This document shows, one piece after another, positions 1-6,692 of a DNA stretch of 8,780 nucleotides. Position numbers and translations under genes: made by a program. Numbering within the stretch: the stretch's first letter is position 1; every line of letters starts with the position of its first letter. This stretch comes from Clostridiaceae bacterium (GTDB lineage Bacteria > Bacillota > Clostridia > Oscillospirales > Acutalibacteraceae). The DNA lies in the NCBI GenBank assembly GCA_016293225.1, contig JAEDEQ010000068.1, positions 1 through 8,780 on the forward strand, written 5' to 3'. The notes beneath the pieces are model-generated. The model had not been told where the DNA came from, ran no database searches, and saw nothing but the letters and a program-made list of their open reading frames with translations.

Positions 1-44
1 GGAATTAATTTACGCCTTAAAAACATATAGTAACTACTTTTCAA

Positions 45-135
45 GTCGCGGCTTTGTGCAAAAAAGATAAAATCTAACATCTAATATCTAAAATCAAAAT
101 CTAAATTCGGTCGCGGCTTTCTGCAAAAAAGATAA
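45..135. repeat. Pair of 26-bp direct repeats, 65 bp apart
   Basis: The copies at 45-70 and 110-135 differ at one base only (G56 versus C121). Each reads GTCGCGGCTTT, one variable base, then TGCAAAAAAGATAA. The 39-bp spacer is mostly heptamer units. The second copy runs into a small AT-rich inverted repeat (125-149). No function is recognised. Confidence 0.85.
73..106. repeat. Heptamer array, five TCTAWWA-like units
   Basis: Units are TCTAACA, TCTAATA, TCTAAAA, a 6-base TCAAAA, and TCTAAAT. Same 7-bp period and same strand orientation as the six-unit arrays at 265-306 and 7070-7111, but with AA or AT where those have TT. Confidence 0.75.
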
Positions 136-264
136 GCTATCTGTTTTTTCAAGTGAGTAAGGCGCAAACTGTAATGCAGCGCAAACAAGAAAGGAAAGGT
201 AACAACCCGTACTGTTTCTTTCGCGTGAAGTTCTTACCCAAAAAGCACCACCTCGGGCGAAAAA

Positions 265-306
265 TATCTATTATCTATTATCCATTATCTATTATCTATT
301 ATCTAA
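265..306. repeat. Heptamer array, six units, downstream of the LCP gene
   Basis: Six head-to-tail 7-bp units read as TATCTAT (four exact or with the last ending in AA), with the third unit changed to TATCCAT. Together with the preceding GCGAAAAA it forms a 51-bp stretch (257-307) identical to 7062-7112. On the minus strand, downstream of the gene, it has TAG/TAA stops in all three frames because 7 is not a multiple of 3. Confidence 0.95.
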
Positions 307-321
307 ATTAATCAGTGGCAC

Positions 322-353
322 TTATCCGTAAAGGAACAACCTATAAGTTAAAA
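322..353. repeat. 30-bp dispersed motif, copy 1
   Basis: TTATCCGTAAAGGAACAAC followed by CTATAAGTTAAAAT. It belongs to a six-copy family (others near 1689, 1988, 6659, 6889 and 7116). It ends 12 nt from the LCP stop codon. The first nine bases differ from a DnaA box (TTATCCACA) at two positions. Confidence 0.8.
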
Positions 354-365
354 TCCTCACTCCTG

Positions 366-1541
366 TCAGAATCCCGAAACAAGCGAAAAAGCAGTGACTC
401 TTCCGTCCTCAAGAACGATATTGCTTTCGCCCTTGCCGTAGATTGCCTCCTGAACGCGCTGCGCGGCAAGCGGAAGATCCATCAGAACAACGGATTGATC
501 CCCTACCCAGCCGGTGCGGAAAACGTCCTCATCGCTTATCGGAGTCTGAACTATCTCATAATTCACCCAGCCGTTGGCAAGAGCCTGAGCGGCATAAGAA
601 AGTATCTGCATTTTTGTCAGGTCGGTCTTGACATACTTGAAAAGCGTGTCAAGCGCCGAGCTCAGCTGCGAAAGGCTTGCGCCCTTTGCGGAATTGATGA
701 GCGCGGTAATAACCTGGCGCTGGCGCCTTGTTCTGCTGACGTCCGAGTCGGAGTCCGAATGGCGGATACGCGCAAAAACAAGAGCCTGCGCGCCCGTCAG
801 CTTAACCGCCGGGCCGTAGTCAATCGTGTGGACGGTGGTGCGGTTGATGTATTCCGCCTCATACTGCTGAACCTCAACGGTAAGACCGCCGAGCGCGTTG
901 ATAATGTCCGTGAACGAGGAAAAGTCAACAGCAACGTAATAGTCGATATCAATTTTGAAATCCTTTTCAATCGTGTCAATGAGCGCCTCGTCCGAGCCGT
1001 AGTAATAGGACGAATTGAGCTTGCCGTATCTTCCGCTTCCGCCGATGTTCATGTATGTCCATGTGTCGCGGAAAAAGGAGGTCATGTTAATTTTTTTTGT
1101 CTTTTTATTGAGCGAAACCAAAATGAGCGAGTCCGAACGGCCGCCCTGTTCAAGCGCGGTATCGGAATCAAGACCCACAAGCAGAACATTGATAACATTC
1201 CTGCTTGAGCGCAGATCGCCGCCGTTGTTTGCCCATTCGTAAAGATACTCATTAAGCGAGCCGGCCTCGTTAATTGCTTTCATTATCTTAACTTCTTCAT
1301 CGTCAACAATATCATCTTTTGGAACGCTGACGGTTTCGCCCTTGTTGTCCTTTTCATAGGTAATGGCATTGAGCAGGCTGTTGACATAGCCCAGACCGAG
1401 GGCAACAACCAGCAAGACCGCCGTTAAAAGAAAGTAGATGTTCTTGGCTCTTCTTCGTTTATTCGTCCAGAAAAACGCGGCAACGGGGTTGCTTTTTTTC
1501 GGTTTTTGGGTCTTTTGTTCCTTGATATCCTTTGTTTTCAC
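366..1541 (-). CDS. LytR-CpsA-Psr (LCP) family cell-wall glycopolymer transferase
   Basis: LCP proteins transfer lipid-linked glycopolymers (teichoic acids, capsule or other wall polysaccharides) onto peptidoglycan at the outer face of the membrane. Numbering from the GTG at 1541, the sequence shows a Lys/Arg-rich cytoplasmic N-terminus, one membrane helix at about residues 35-54, a short linker, and an LCP domain at about 115-283. Conserved blocks are RSDSLILVSLN (135-145), the SFFRD motif with R158 and D159, KLNSSYYYG, a YVAVDFSSF...ALGGLTVEV block, and ARIRHSDSDSD...RTRRQRQ (about 257-276), holding the Arg/Asp residues that bind the pyrophosphate lipid substrate in the family. The start is uncertain: AAGGTGAT (1546-1553) lies 4 nt before the GTG at 1541, while the ATG at 1547 and GTG at 1550 fall within or right after it. 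At about 391 residues the length is normal. It is probably transcribed alone; the exact glycopolymer cannot be told. Confidence 0.95.
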   Translation of the reverse strand: MKTKDIKEQKTQKPKKSNPVAAFFWTNKRRRAKNIYFLLTAVLLVVALGLGYVNSLLNAITYEKDNKGETVSVPKDDIVDDEEVKIMKAINEAGSLNEYLYEWANNGGDLRSSRNVINVLLVGLDSDTALEQGGRSDSLILVSLNKKTKKINMTSFFRDTWTYMNIGGSGRYGKLNSSYYYGSDEALIDTIEKDFKIDIDYYVAVDFSSFTDIINALGGLTVEVQQYEAEYINRTTVHTIDYGPAVKLTGAQALVFARIRHSDSDSDVSRTRRQRQVITALINSAKGASLSQLSSALDTLFKYVKTDLTKMQILSYAAQALANGWVNYEIVQTPISDEDVFRTGWVGDQSVVLMDLPLAAQRVQEAIYGKGESNIVLEDGRVTAFSLVSGF

Positions 1542-1545
1542 CTTC

Positions 1546-1553
1546 ATCACCTT
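1546..1553 (-). promoter_or_regulatory. Ribosome binding site that decides the LCP gene start
   Basis: AAGGTGAT on the minus strand is the only good Shine-Dalgarno sequence near the LCP start. It gives a 4-nt spacer to the GTG at 1541, but overlaps or touches the ATG at 1547 and the GTG at 1550. This is why the GTG at 1541 is preferred, although it is the least common start codon type of the choices. Confidence 0.55.
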
Positions 1554-1641
1554 TTATAAATCTCAGTAGCCGCCGCTTTCTTTTTGCGCTGCTGCGGCAA
1601 CCTTGGGTTTTTGACCTTTCGCAGAGAAATATCCACGGTTG

Positions 1642-1647
1642 ATTATA
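1642..1647 (-). promoter_or_regulatory. Candidate -10 box for the LCP gene
   Basis: A perfect TATAAT on the minus strand lies about 100 nt upstream of the LCP start in an AT-rich stretch, the only non-repeat part of this intergenic gap. The best -35 is weak: TTAAAC at 1667-1672 with a 19-nt spacer. There is no extended -10 TG. It is plausible but unproven as the promoter of this monocistronic gene. Confidence 0.35.
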
Positions 1648-1688
1648 TTTGCGTGATTAAAATATAGTTTAATTTGTACGTTGCACAG

Positions 1689-1722
1689 TTTATCCACAAA
1701 GGAACAGTATAAAAGCAAAATT
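1689..1722. repeat. 30-bp dispersed motif, copy 2, with a perfect DnaA box
   Basis: Begins TTTATCCACAAAGGAACAG and ends TATAAAAGCAAAATT, running directly into element A. It includes TTATCCACA at 1690-1698, an exact match to the classic DnaA box. The equivalent copy at 6659-6692 has TTTGCCACA there. Confidence 0.8.
1690..1698 (+). promoter_or_regulatory. Perfect DnaA-box sequence inside a repeat
   Basis: TTATCCACA matches the DnaA-box consensus TTATNCACA exactly. It is a single site, about 7 kb from the expected dnaA-proximal origin, and part of a dispersed repeat, so binding by DnaA is possible but not shown. A near-match, TTACCCACA, is at 6890-6898. Confidence 0.4.
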
Positions 1723-1866
1723 CGTAGGGGCGTCGCTTGAGGCGCCCTTTGTTTCCCTTTGCGCTGACCGAAATATTAACGCAAAACGTCGGGATTTTGT
1801 TAGGTTTTTATATGACTGCATTGGGCAAGATTCCCGGGCGGCTACGAGCGCCGCCCGTACGGATTT
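1718..1866. repeat. 149-bp MITE/REP-like element A
   Basis: Bounded by imperfect 15-bp terminal inverted repeats: AAATTCGTAGGGGCG at 1718-1732 and, at 1852-1866, the reverse complement of AAATCCGTACGGGCG. Hairpins lie just inside each end: left 1728-1747 (7-bp stem, loop GCTTGA) and right 1836-1856 (perfect 7-bp stem GGGCGGC, loop TACGAGC). The 88-bp core (1748-1835) is about 86% identical, same orientation, to the core of element B (6719-6806). The left hairpin equals the reverse complement of B's right one and vice versa. No transposase is encoded, so if mobile it depends on a factor elsewhere. Confidence 0.8.
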
Positions 1867-1876
1867 AGATTTTAGA
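1863..1876. repeat. Two heptamer units in inverted orientation
   Basis: ATTTAGA TTTTAGA, the reverse complement of the TCTAWWA type. With the forward array at 1931-1972 it forms an inverted pair: ATTTAGAT (1863-1870) against ATCTAAAT (1967-1974). Confidence 0.65.
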
Positions 1877-1930
1877 TGTTGCGCGGGAAGCGCGTACAGC
1901 AAGGGTTACACCTTTGGGCGCGAGAGAAAA

Positions 1931-1972
1931 TATCTATTATCTATTATCTCTTATCCATTATCTATTATCTAA
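1931..1972. repeat. Heptamer array, six units, downstream of gyrA
   Basis: Units are TATCTAT, TATCTAT, TATCTCT, TATCCAT, TATCTAT, TATCTAA. Same unit number and length (42 bp) as 265-306 and 7070-7111, but the third and fourth units differ. It is followed by AAATTAATCAGTG-type sequence shared with 300-317. Confidence 0.95.
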
Positions 1973-1987
1973 ATTAATCAGTGCCGC

Positions 1988-2020
1988 CTGCCCGTAAAGT
2001 AACCACCCATAAGTTTACTT
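1988..2020. repeat. 30-bp dispersed motif, copy 3, overlapping the gyrA stop
   Basis: CTGCCCGTAAAGTAACCACC followed by CATAAGTTTACTT. The bases TTA at 2015-2017 inside the motif are the reverse complement of the gyrA TAA stop codon. Weaker match than the other copies. Confidence 0.65.
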
Positions 2021-4510
2021 TTCCTCGTCGGCCTCGCCGCTTTCGCTTTCCTCCTCGCGTTTAACGGCGGTGACGGAAACAACCTTTTCGCCCTCGCTCG
2101 TTCTCATAACATTAACGCCCCTTGAGGTTCTGGACGCGGCGTTAACGCTTTCGGAGTCAATGCGGATAACAATTCCGTCTGAGGAGATGAGGATAAGGTC
2201 ATCATCAGGGTGAACAAGGCAGACCGCGGCAACAAGACCGTATTTTTCAGTCTTGTAATTGATTGAGCCTTTGCCGGCGCGCGATTGCAGGTGATAATCC
2301 GAAAGGGCGCTGCGCCTGCCGATTCCGCTTTCGCTGACAGTGAGAATTTTGGCCCCGTTTTCTTCATCATCTTTGCTGATTGCGCACATTCCGACAACGC
2401 AGTCTCCGTCACGTAGGTCAATGGCACGGACTCCCCTTGCCGTTCTGCCTATGGCTCTTGCATCATTTTCGTTGAAGCGGATTGCAAAGCCGTTCTTTGT
2501 TGCAACAAGGATATCGTCATTGCCGCCCGTGAGCCATACCCAGGCAAGCTCGTCACCCTCGTCAAGGTTAATGGCAATGATTCCGCTCTTTCTGATGTTT
2601 TTATATGCGTCAAGCTCGGTACGCTTGATAATGCCGTTTCTTGTAACCATGCAAAGATAGTGTTCATCCTCGCCGAAGTCCGGAACACGGATCATTGCGC
2701 TGATTTTTTCGTCAGCCTCAACGGGAAGAAGGTTGACAACATTCATGCCCTTGCTCTGCCTGCTGCCCTCGGGAATTTCATAGCCCTTGAGACGGTACGC
2801 TCTGCCCTTTGTGGTGAAGAACATGATGTAATCATGGCTTGAGCAGGTGAACATTGTTTCGGCAACGTCCTCCTCTCTGCGGCTCATTCCTTTAACGCCC
2901 TTTCCGCCCTTTTTCTGAACGGTGTAGACCGAGGCCGGAATACGCTTGATATAGCCGAATGTTGTGAGCGTGAAGACGCACTGCTCCTCAGGAATAAGGT
3001 CTTCAATGTCAACCTCGCCGGAAACTGCGGCAATCTCGGTCAGTCTTTCGTCCGCATAGCGGCGTTTAAGCTCAAGAGCCTCGTTTTTAACGATTGCAAG
3101 AACCTTTCTTTCGTCCGCAAGGATTCCCTCATATTCGGCAATCTTTGCGCAAAGCTCTTTCAACTCGTTTTCAATCTTGATTCTTTCAAGACCGGTGAGC
3201 TGTCCGAGACGCATTTTGACAATGGCGTCCGCCTGAATATCGTCAAGGTTGAAGCGCTCCATGAGTGCGGCTTTACCCTCGTTCTGATCCTTTGCTTTTC
3301 TGAGTATTGCAATAATCTCGTCAATGAAGTCGAGCGCGGTTTTGAGACCCTCAAGAATATGCTCGCGTTCCTTTGCCTTGCGCAGATCATATTGTGTGCG
3401 CCTTGAAACAACTTCCTCCTGGAACTTGATGTAATGCTCAAGAATCTGGCGCAGAGTGAGAATCCTCGGAACACCGTCAACGAGGGCAAGCATGATGATA
3501 CCGTAGGTAATCTGAAGCTGAGTCATTGAAAACAGCGTGTTGAGCACAACCTGCGGATTTGCTTCGCGCTTGAGGTCAATAACAAGGTGCATACCCTGGC
3601 GGTTTGAGTAATCGTTGATATCGGAAATTCCCTCAATCCTCTTGTCCTTGACAAGGTCTGCCATAGCCTCAATAAGGCGGCGCTTATTGACCTGATAAGG
3701 AAGCTCGGAAACAACGATTGAAAAGCGGCCGTTCTTGTTTTCAACAATTTCCGTTCTTGCTCTGACGGTGATTTTTCCTCTGCCTGTTCCATATGCGGCT
3801 CTGATTCCGCTTTTGCCCATAATGATGCCGGCAGTCGGAAAGTCCGGACCTTTGATGTACTCCATAATTTTTTCAAGCGGAGCGTCCGGGTCGTCAATGA
3901 GACAGCACATTCCGTCAATGACCTCGCCGAGGTTGTGCGGCGGAATGTTTGTTGCCATACCGACAGCAATACCGGTTGAGCCGTTGACAAGCAGATTCGG
4001 AAAACGGGAGGGAAGAACGGTCGGCTCCTTGAGTCGGTCGTCATAGTTAGGTATGAAGTCTACGGTCTCCTTGTCGATATCGGTGAGCATTTCCATTGAA
4101 ATTTTGCTCATTCTCGACTCGGTGTAACGGTACGCCGCCGGGGGGTCGCCGTCAACGGAACCGAAGTTTCCGTGACCGTCAACAAGGATATATCTTGTTG
4201 AAAACTTCTGAGCAAGGCGAACCATTGCGTCATAAACTGACGCGTCTCCGTGCGGATGGTAACGTCCGAGAACGGAACCTACTGTGTCCGCGCACTTGCG
4301 GTACGGCTTGTCCGGATAGAGCGAGTTTTCGTGCATTGTGTAAAGGATACGCCTGTGAACGGGCTTGAGTCCGTCGCGGACGTCCGGGAGCGCTCTTGAC
4401 GTGATAACCGACATGGAGTAATCAAGAAATGATTTTCTCATTTCGCCGTTAAGGTCAACGTCAATAATTGTCTGATTTTCAAATCTGAGATCGTCGTTAT
4501 TTCTTTCCAT
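2015..4510 (-). CDS. gyrA: DNA gyrase subunit A
   Basis: GyrA carries out DNA breakage and rejoining in the A2B2 gyrase that introduces negative supercoils. The 831-residue product has the usual N-terminal winged-helix/tower domain. The catalytic tyrosine is Tyr129 in AAYRYTE, with the preceding arginine Arg128. A quinolone-resistance region, RYHPHGDASVYDAMVRLAQ, is at about 83-101. The C-terminal pinwheel begins with a GyrA box, QKKGGKG (532-538), which separates gyrase from topoisomerase IV ParC. The tail is acidic (EEESESGEADEEK). The position equivalent to E. coli Ser83 is Ala90, while the Asp87 equivalent is kept (Asp94). The ATG at 4510 is supported by AAGGGGTGAT 5 nt upstream; this Shine-Dalgarno overlaps the last base of the gyrB stop, so the two are probably translationally coupled. 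The stop codon TAA lies inside a dispersed repeat. Confidence 0.98.
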   Translation of the reverse strand: MERNNDDLRFENQTIIDVDLNGEMRKSFLDYSMSVITSRALPDVRDGLKPVHRRILYTMHENSLYPDKPYRKCADTVGSVLGRYHPHGDASVYDAMVRLAQKFSTRYILVDGHGNFGSVDGDPPAAYRYTESRMSKISMEMLTDIDKETVDFIPNYDDRLKEPTVLPSRFPNLLVNGSTGIAVGMATNIPPHNLGEVIDGMCCLIDDPDAPLEKIMEYIKGPDFPTAGIIMGKSGIRAAYGTGRGKITVRARTEIVENKNGRFSIVVSELPYQVNKRRLIEAMADLVKDKRIEGISDINDYSNRQGMHLVIDLKREANPQVVLNTLFSMTQLQITYGIIMLALVDGVPRILTLRQILEHYIKFQEEVVSRRTQYDLRKAKEREHILEGLKTALDFIDEIIAILRKAKDQNEGKAALMERFNLDDIQADAIVKMRLGQLTGLERIKIENELKELCAKIAEYEGILADERKVLAIVKNEALELKRRYADERLTEIAAVSGEVDIEDLIPEEQCVFTLTTFGYIKRIPASVYTVQKKGGKGVKGMSRREEDVAETMFTCSSHDYIMFFTTKGRAYRLKGYEIPEGSRQSKGMNVVNLLPVEADEKISAMIRVPDFGEDEHYLCMVTRNGIIKRTELDAYKNIRKSGIIAINLDEGDELAWVWLTGGNDDILVATKNGFAIRFNENDARAIGRTARGVRAIDLRDGDCVVGMCAISKDDEENGAKILTVSESGIGRRSALSDYHLQSRAGKGSINYKTEKYGLVAAVCLVHPDDDLILISSDGIVIRIDSESVNAASRTSRGVNVMRTSEGEKVVSVTAVKREEESESGEADEEK

Positions 4511-4515
4511 TAGTT

Positions 4516-4525
4516 ATCACCCCTT
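4516..4525 (-). promoter_or_regulatory. gyrA ribosome binding site overlapping the gyrB stop codon
   Basis: AAGGGGTGAT on the minus strand differs from the ideal AAGGAGGTGAT by one base deletion or substitution. It is followed by a 5-nt spacer to the gyrA ATG. Its first A is the last base of the gyrB TAA, so ribosomes finishing gyrB are placed directly on the gyrA start. Translational coupling, keeping the two gyrase subunits in ratio, is inferred. Confidence 0.75.
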
Positions 4526-6561
4526 TATATATCAAGATTCTGAACGTATTTTGCGTTCTTTTCAATAAATTCCCGTCTGGGTTCAACCTTGTCACCCATA
4601 AGGATTGAAAAAGTTTCGTCCGCCTGCATTGCGTCCTCAAGGGTAACTCTGAGCATGATGCGCTTTTCAGGATCCATTGTTGTCTCCCAGAGCTGCTCGG
4701 CATCCATTTCACCAAGACCTTTATATCTCTGAATTGCCGCGCCGGGCATTTCAGCCATTATTTTGTCTCTTTCCTCGTCCGAGTAAGCATAGGCGTGCTT
4801 TTGTCCTTTTGAAAGCTTATAAAGCGGCGGCTGGGCAATGTATACATAGCCGTTGTCAATGAGCGGACGCATATAGCGGAAGAAGAAGGTCAGAAGCAGA
4901 GTTCTGATGTGTGCGCCGTCAACATCGGCATCGGCCATGATGACAATCTTGTGATACCTGAGCTTCTCCTCGTTGAAGTCGTCCGCAATGCCTGCGCCGA
5001 GCGCCATAACAACGGGGCTGAGCTTATCATTTCCTATTACCTTGTCAAGTCTGCTCTTTTCAACATTGAGCATTTTTCCCCAAAGGGGAAGAATCGCCTG
5101 GATTCTTCTGTCTCTTCCCTCTTTGGCGGAGCCTCCTGCGGAGTCACCCTCAACGATGAAAAGCTCTGTTACCGAGGGGTCTTTTTCCGTGCAGTCGGAA
5201 AGCTTTCCGGGCAGCGAGTTGCTTTCAAGCGGAGATTTTCTTCTTGCGGCTTCTCTTGCCTTTCGTGCGGCTTCTCTTGCACGGGACGCGTCAAGCGCCT
5301 TTGAAAAAATCATCTTTGCAACGGCAGGATTTTCTTCAAAATAATCGGTCAGCTTTGTGTAGACGGTTGAAGCCACAAGCTTTGTGATATCGGTATTTCC
5401 GAGCTTGCCCTTGGTCTGACCCTCAAACTGAGCGTCCGTCAGCTTAACGCTGATTACGGCAACAAGACCCTCGCGGCAATCCTCGCCGGAAAGCTTTTTG
5501 TCCGCGTCCTTGAGAATGTTATATTTTCTGCCGTACTCATTGAATACCTTTGTCAGCGCGGTTTTGAAGCCCGTTTCATGGGTGCCGCCGTCAACGGTAT
5601 GAACATTGTTTGCATAGGAAAGAATGGTTTCGTTATAGCCGTCGTTATACATCAGGGCAATTTCGGCGCTCCTGTCCGCACTGACGGCGGAAAAATGAAT
5701 CGGCTTTTCGTGAACGGGAGTAAGTCCGCGGCTTTCGTTGATATATTCAACAAACGAGCCGATACCGCCCTCGTAGCAGAAGTAATCTTCAACAATATTT
5801 TCCGGGTCACGGCTGTCGGTCAGCGTAATTGCAAGACCTGCGTTAAGGAAAGCGGACTCACGCAGATGGCGCTGAAGCGTTTCATAGTCATAGACAGTTG
5901 TTTCCTGAAAAATCTCCGCGTCCGGCTTGAACTTAATGAAGGTTCCCGTTTCGTCCGTATCGCCGACTATGTCGAGGTCGCTTGCAATGTGACCTCTTGT
6001 AAAGCGCTGGCGGTAGACATGACCGTTTTGGGAAACCTCAACCTCAAACCATTCGGAAAGGGCGTTAACAACGGACGAGCCCACGCCGTGAAGACCGCCG
6101 GAAACCTTGTAGCCGCTTCCGCCGAACTTTCCGCCGGCGTGCAGAACGGTCAGAACAACGGTAACGGCAGGAAGTCCCTGCTGCTCGTTGATGCCGACGG
6201 GTATACCGCGGCCGTTATCGCGGACGGTGATAACGTCGCCGGGAAGAATTTCAACCTCGATATGGGTGCAGAAGCCGGCGAGCGCCTCGTCGATTGAGTT
6301 ATCGACTATCTCATAGACAAGGTGGTGCAGACCTCTCGGTCCCGTTGAACCGATGTACATTCCGGGACGCTTTCTGACCGCTTCAAGACCCTCAAGCACC
6401 TGAATTGCGTCAGCGTTATACTCTTCGGTAACAACGGTATCCATGAGGTCAAGATCCTCCGGAAGATCTTCGCGCTCAATGTCGATATCCTCCGACTCCT
6501 GTTCTTTTTCACTCAGCTCTTCTTCAAGAAGTTCTTCGTTTTTCTTTTCGTTTTCATTCAT
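4525..6561 (-). CDS. gyrB: DNA gyrase subunit B
   Basis: GyrB is the ATPase subunit of gyrase. The 678-residue product has a GHKL ATPase domain: Glu84 (general base) and Asn88 in EIVDNSIDEALAG, Asp115 in RDNGRGIPV, and the ATP lid GGKFGGSGYKVSGGLHGVG at about 143-161. The TOPRIM domain has Glu471 in EGDSAGGSAK and Asp544, Asp546 and Asp548 in the ADADVDGAHIR stretch. The C-terminus carries QRYKGLGEM and ends in AKYVQNLDI, as in short Gram-positive GyrB without the proteobacterial insertion. An acidic N-terminal extension of about 46 residues precedes the usual YNADAIQVLEGLEAVRKRPG start and explains why it is longer than the usual 630-650 residues. The ATG at 6561 has GGAGGT (6572-6577) 10 nt upstream. 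A second ATG at 6444 (Met40) has GGAGG 11 nt upstream and would give a conventional-length protein. It is co-transcribed with gyrA, 14 nt downstream. Confidence 0.98.
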   Translation of the reverse strand: MNENEKKNEELLEEELSEKEQESEDIDIEREDLPEDLDLMDTVVTEEYNADAIQVLEGLEAVRKRPGMYIGSTGPRGLHHLVYEIVDNSIDEALAGFCTHIEVEILPGDVITVRDNGRGIPVGINEQQGLPAVTVVLTVLHAGGKFGGSGYKVSGGLHGVGSSVVNALSEWFEVEVSQNGHVYRQRFTRGHIASDLDIVGDTDETGTFIKFKPDAEIFQETTVYDYETLQRHLRESAFLNAGLAITLTDSRDPENIVEDYFCYEGGIGSFVEYINESRGLTPVHEKPIHFSAVSADRSAEIALMYNDGYNETILSYANNVHTVDGGTHETGFKTALTKVFNEYGRKYNILKDADKKLSGEDCREGLVAVISVKLTDAQFEGQTKGKLGNTDITKLVASTVYTKLTDYFEENPAVAKMIFSKALDASRAREAARKAREAARRKSPLESNSLPGKLSDCTEKDPSVTELFIVEGDSAGGSAKEGRDRRIQAILPLWGKMLNVEKSRLDKVIGNDKLSPVVMALGAGIADDFNEEKLRYHKIVIMADADVDGAHIRTLLLTFFFRYMRPLIDNGYVYIAQPPLYKLSKGQKHAYAYSDEERDKIMAEMPGAAIQRYKGLGEMDAEQLWETTMDPEKRIMLRVTLEDAMQADETFSILMGDKVEPRREFIEKNAKYVQNLDI

Positions 6562-6571
6562 ATCCGAAATT

Positions 6572-6577
6572 ACCTCC
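6572..6577 (-). promoter_or_regulatory. gyrB ribosome binding site
   Basis: GGAGGT on the minus strand, 10 nt upstream of the ATG at 6561. It supports the long form of GyrB with the acidic extension. A competing GGAGG at 6456-6460 lies 11 nt before an internal in-frame ATG at 6444. Confidence 0.7.
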
Positions 6578-6596
6578 GATGAAAATTTGTATAAAA

Positions 6597-6610
6597 TCTA
6601 ATATCTAAAT
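6597..6610. repeat. Two heptamer units upstream of gyrB
   Basis: TCTAATA TCTAAAT, about 20 nt upstream of the gyrB ribosome binding site, so probably within the gyrB leader or promoter region. No clear -10/-35 pair could be fitted around it. Confidence 0.6.
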
Positions 6611-6616
6611 CCGTAG

Positions 6617-6636
6617 GGGCGTCTCGTGAGGCGCCC
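6617..6636. repeat. GC-rich hairpin upstream of gyrB
   Basis: GGGCGTCTCGTGAGGCGCCC folds into an 8-bp stem (one G-T pair) with a CGTG loop, preceded by the same GTAG found at the ends of elements A and B. It looks like a lone element end. No U-run follows it on the minus strand, so it is not a typical terminator. Confidence 0.7.
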
Positions 6637-6658
6637 GAGTACTTTACCATTTGCACTG

Positions 6659-6692
6659 TTTTGCCACAAAGGAGCAATGTAAAAGCAAAATT
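6659..6692. repeat. 30-bp dispersed motif, copy 4
   Basis: Begins TTTTGCCACAAAGGAGCAA and ends TGTAAAAGCAAAATT, directly joined to element B exactly as copy 2 is joined to element A. The homology with copy 2 starts at 6651 (1681) and keeps a constant offset of 4970. Confidence 0.8.

Larger units (their letters stand above)
1..365. other. Intergenic region after the LCP gene, made of repeats
   Basis: No gene is supported here. Reading left to right it holds a pair of 26-bp direct repeats (45-70 and 110-135), a loose heptamer array between them (73-106), about 100 bp with no recognised feature (150-250), a six-unit heptamer array (265-306), and the 30-bp motif ending at about 353, 12 nt from the LCP stop codon. 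No strong intrinsic terminator is seen for the LCP gene. Confidence 0.7.
1542..2014. other. gyrA-LCP intergenic region, mostly repeats
   Basis: No convincing gene. Only about 1551-1680, next to the LCP gene, is free of repeats and probably holds its promoter. The rest is a mosaic: 30-bp motif copy (1689-1722), 149-bp element A (1718-1866), inverted heptamers (1863-1876), a block ending in GGGCGCG shared with 7030-7064, a six-unit heptamer array (1931-1972), and another motif copy that runs into the gyrA stop codon. Confidence 0.75.

Noticed and set aside
125..149. AT-rich inverted repeat AAAAAAGATA-AGC-TATC-TG-TTTTTT as a terminator
   Set aside because: The stem is short and almost only A-T pairs, and it lies over 200 nt after the LCP stop codon; too weak to call.
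315..1208. 297-codon open frame on the plus strand opposite the LCP gene
   Set aside because: It is the antisense shadow of a well-supported LCP gene; its translation shows no recognisable domain and its start lies in the repeat region.
1690..1698. Replication origin in the gyrA-LCP gap
   Set aside because: Only one perfect DnaA box and no clustered boxes or unwinding element; the origin is expected near dnaA beyond the right edge.
5578..6297. 239-codon open frame on the plus strand opposite gyrB
   Set aside because: Antisense of the conserved GyrB ATPase domain; explained by codon use in gyrB, with no domain signature of its own.
2015..6561. Topoisomerase IV (parC/parE) instead of gyrase
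   Set aside because: The A subunit has a GyrA box (QKKGGKG), and gene order next to recF is that of gyrBA.
6562..6660. Riboswitch or leader regulator of gyrB
   Set aside because: Only a short GC hairpin of the dispersed repeat type and two heptamers are seen; no conserved riboswitch or T-box motif.
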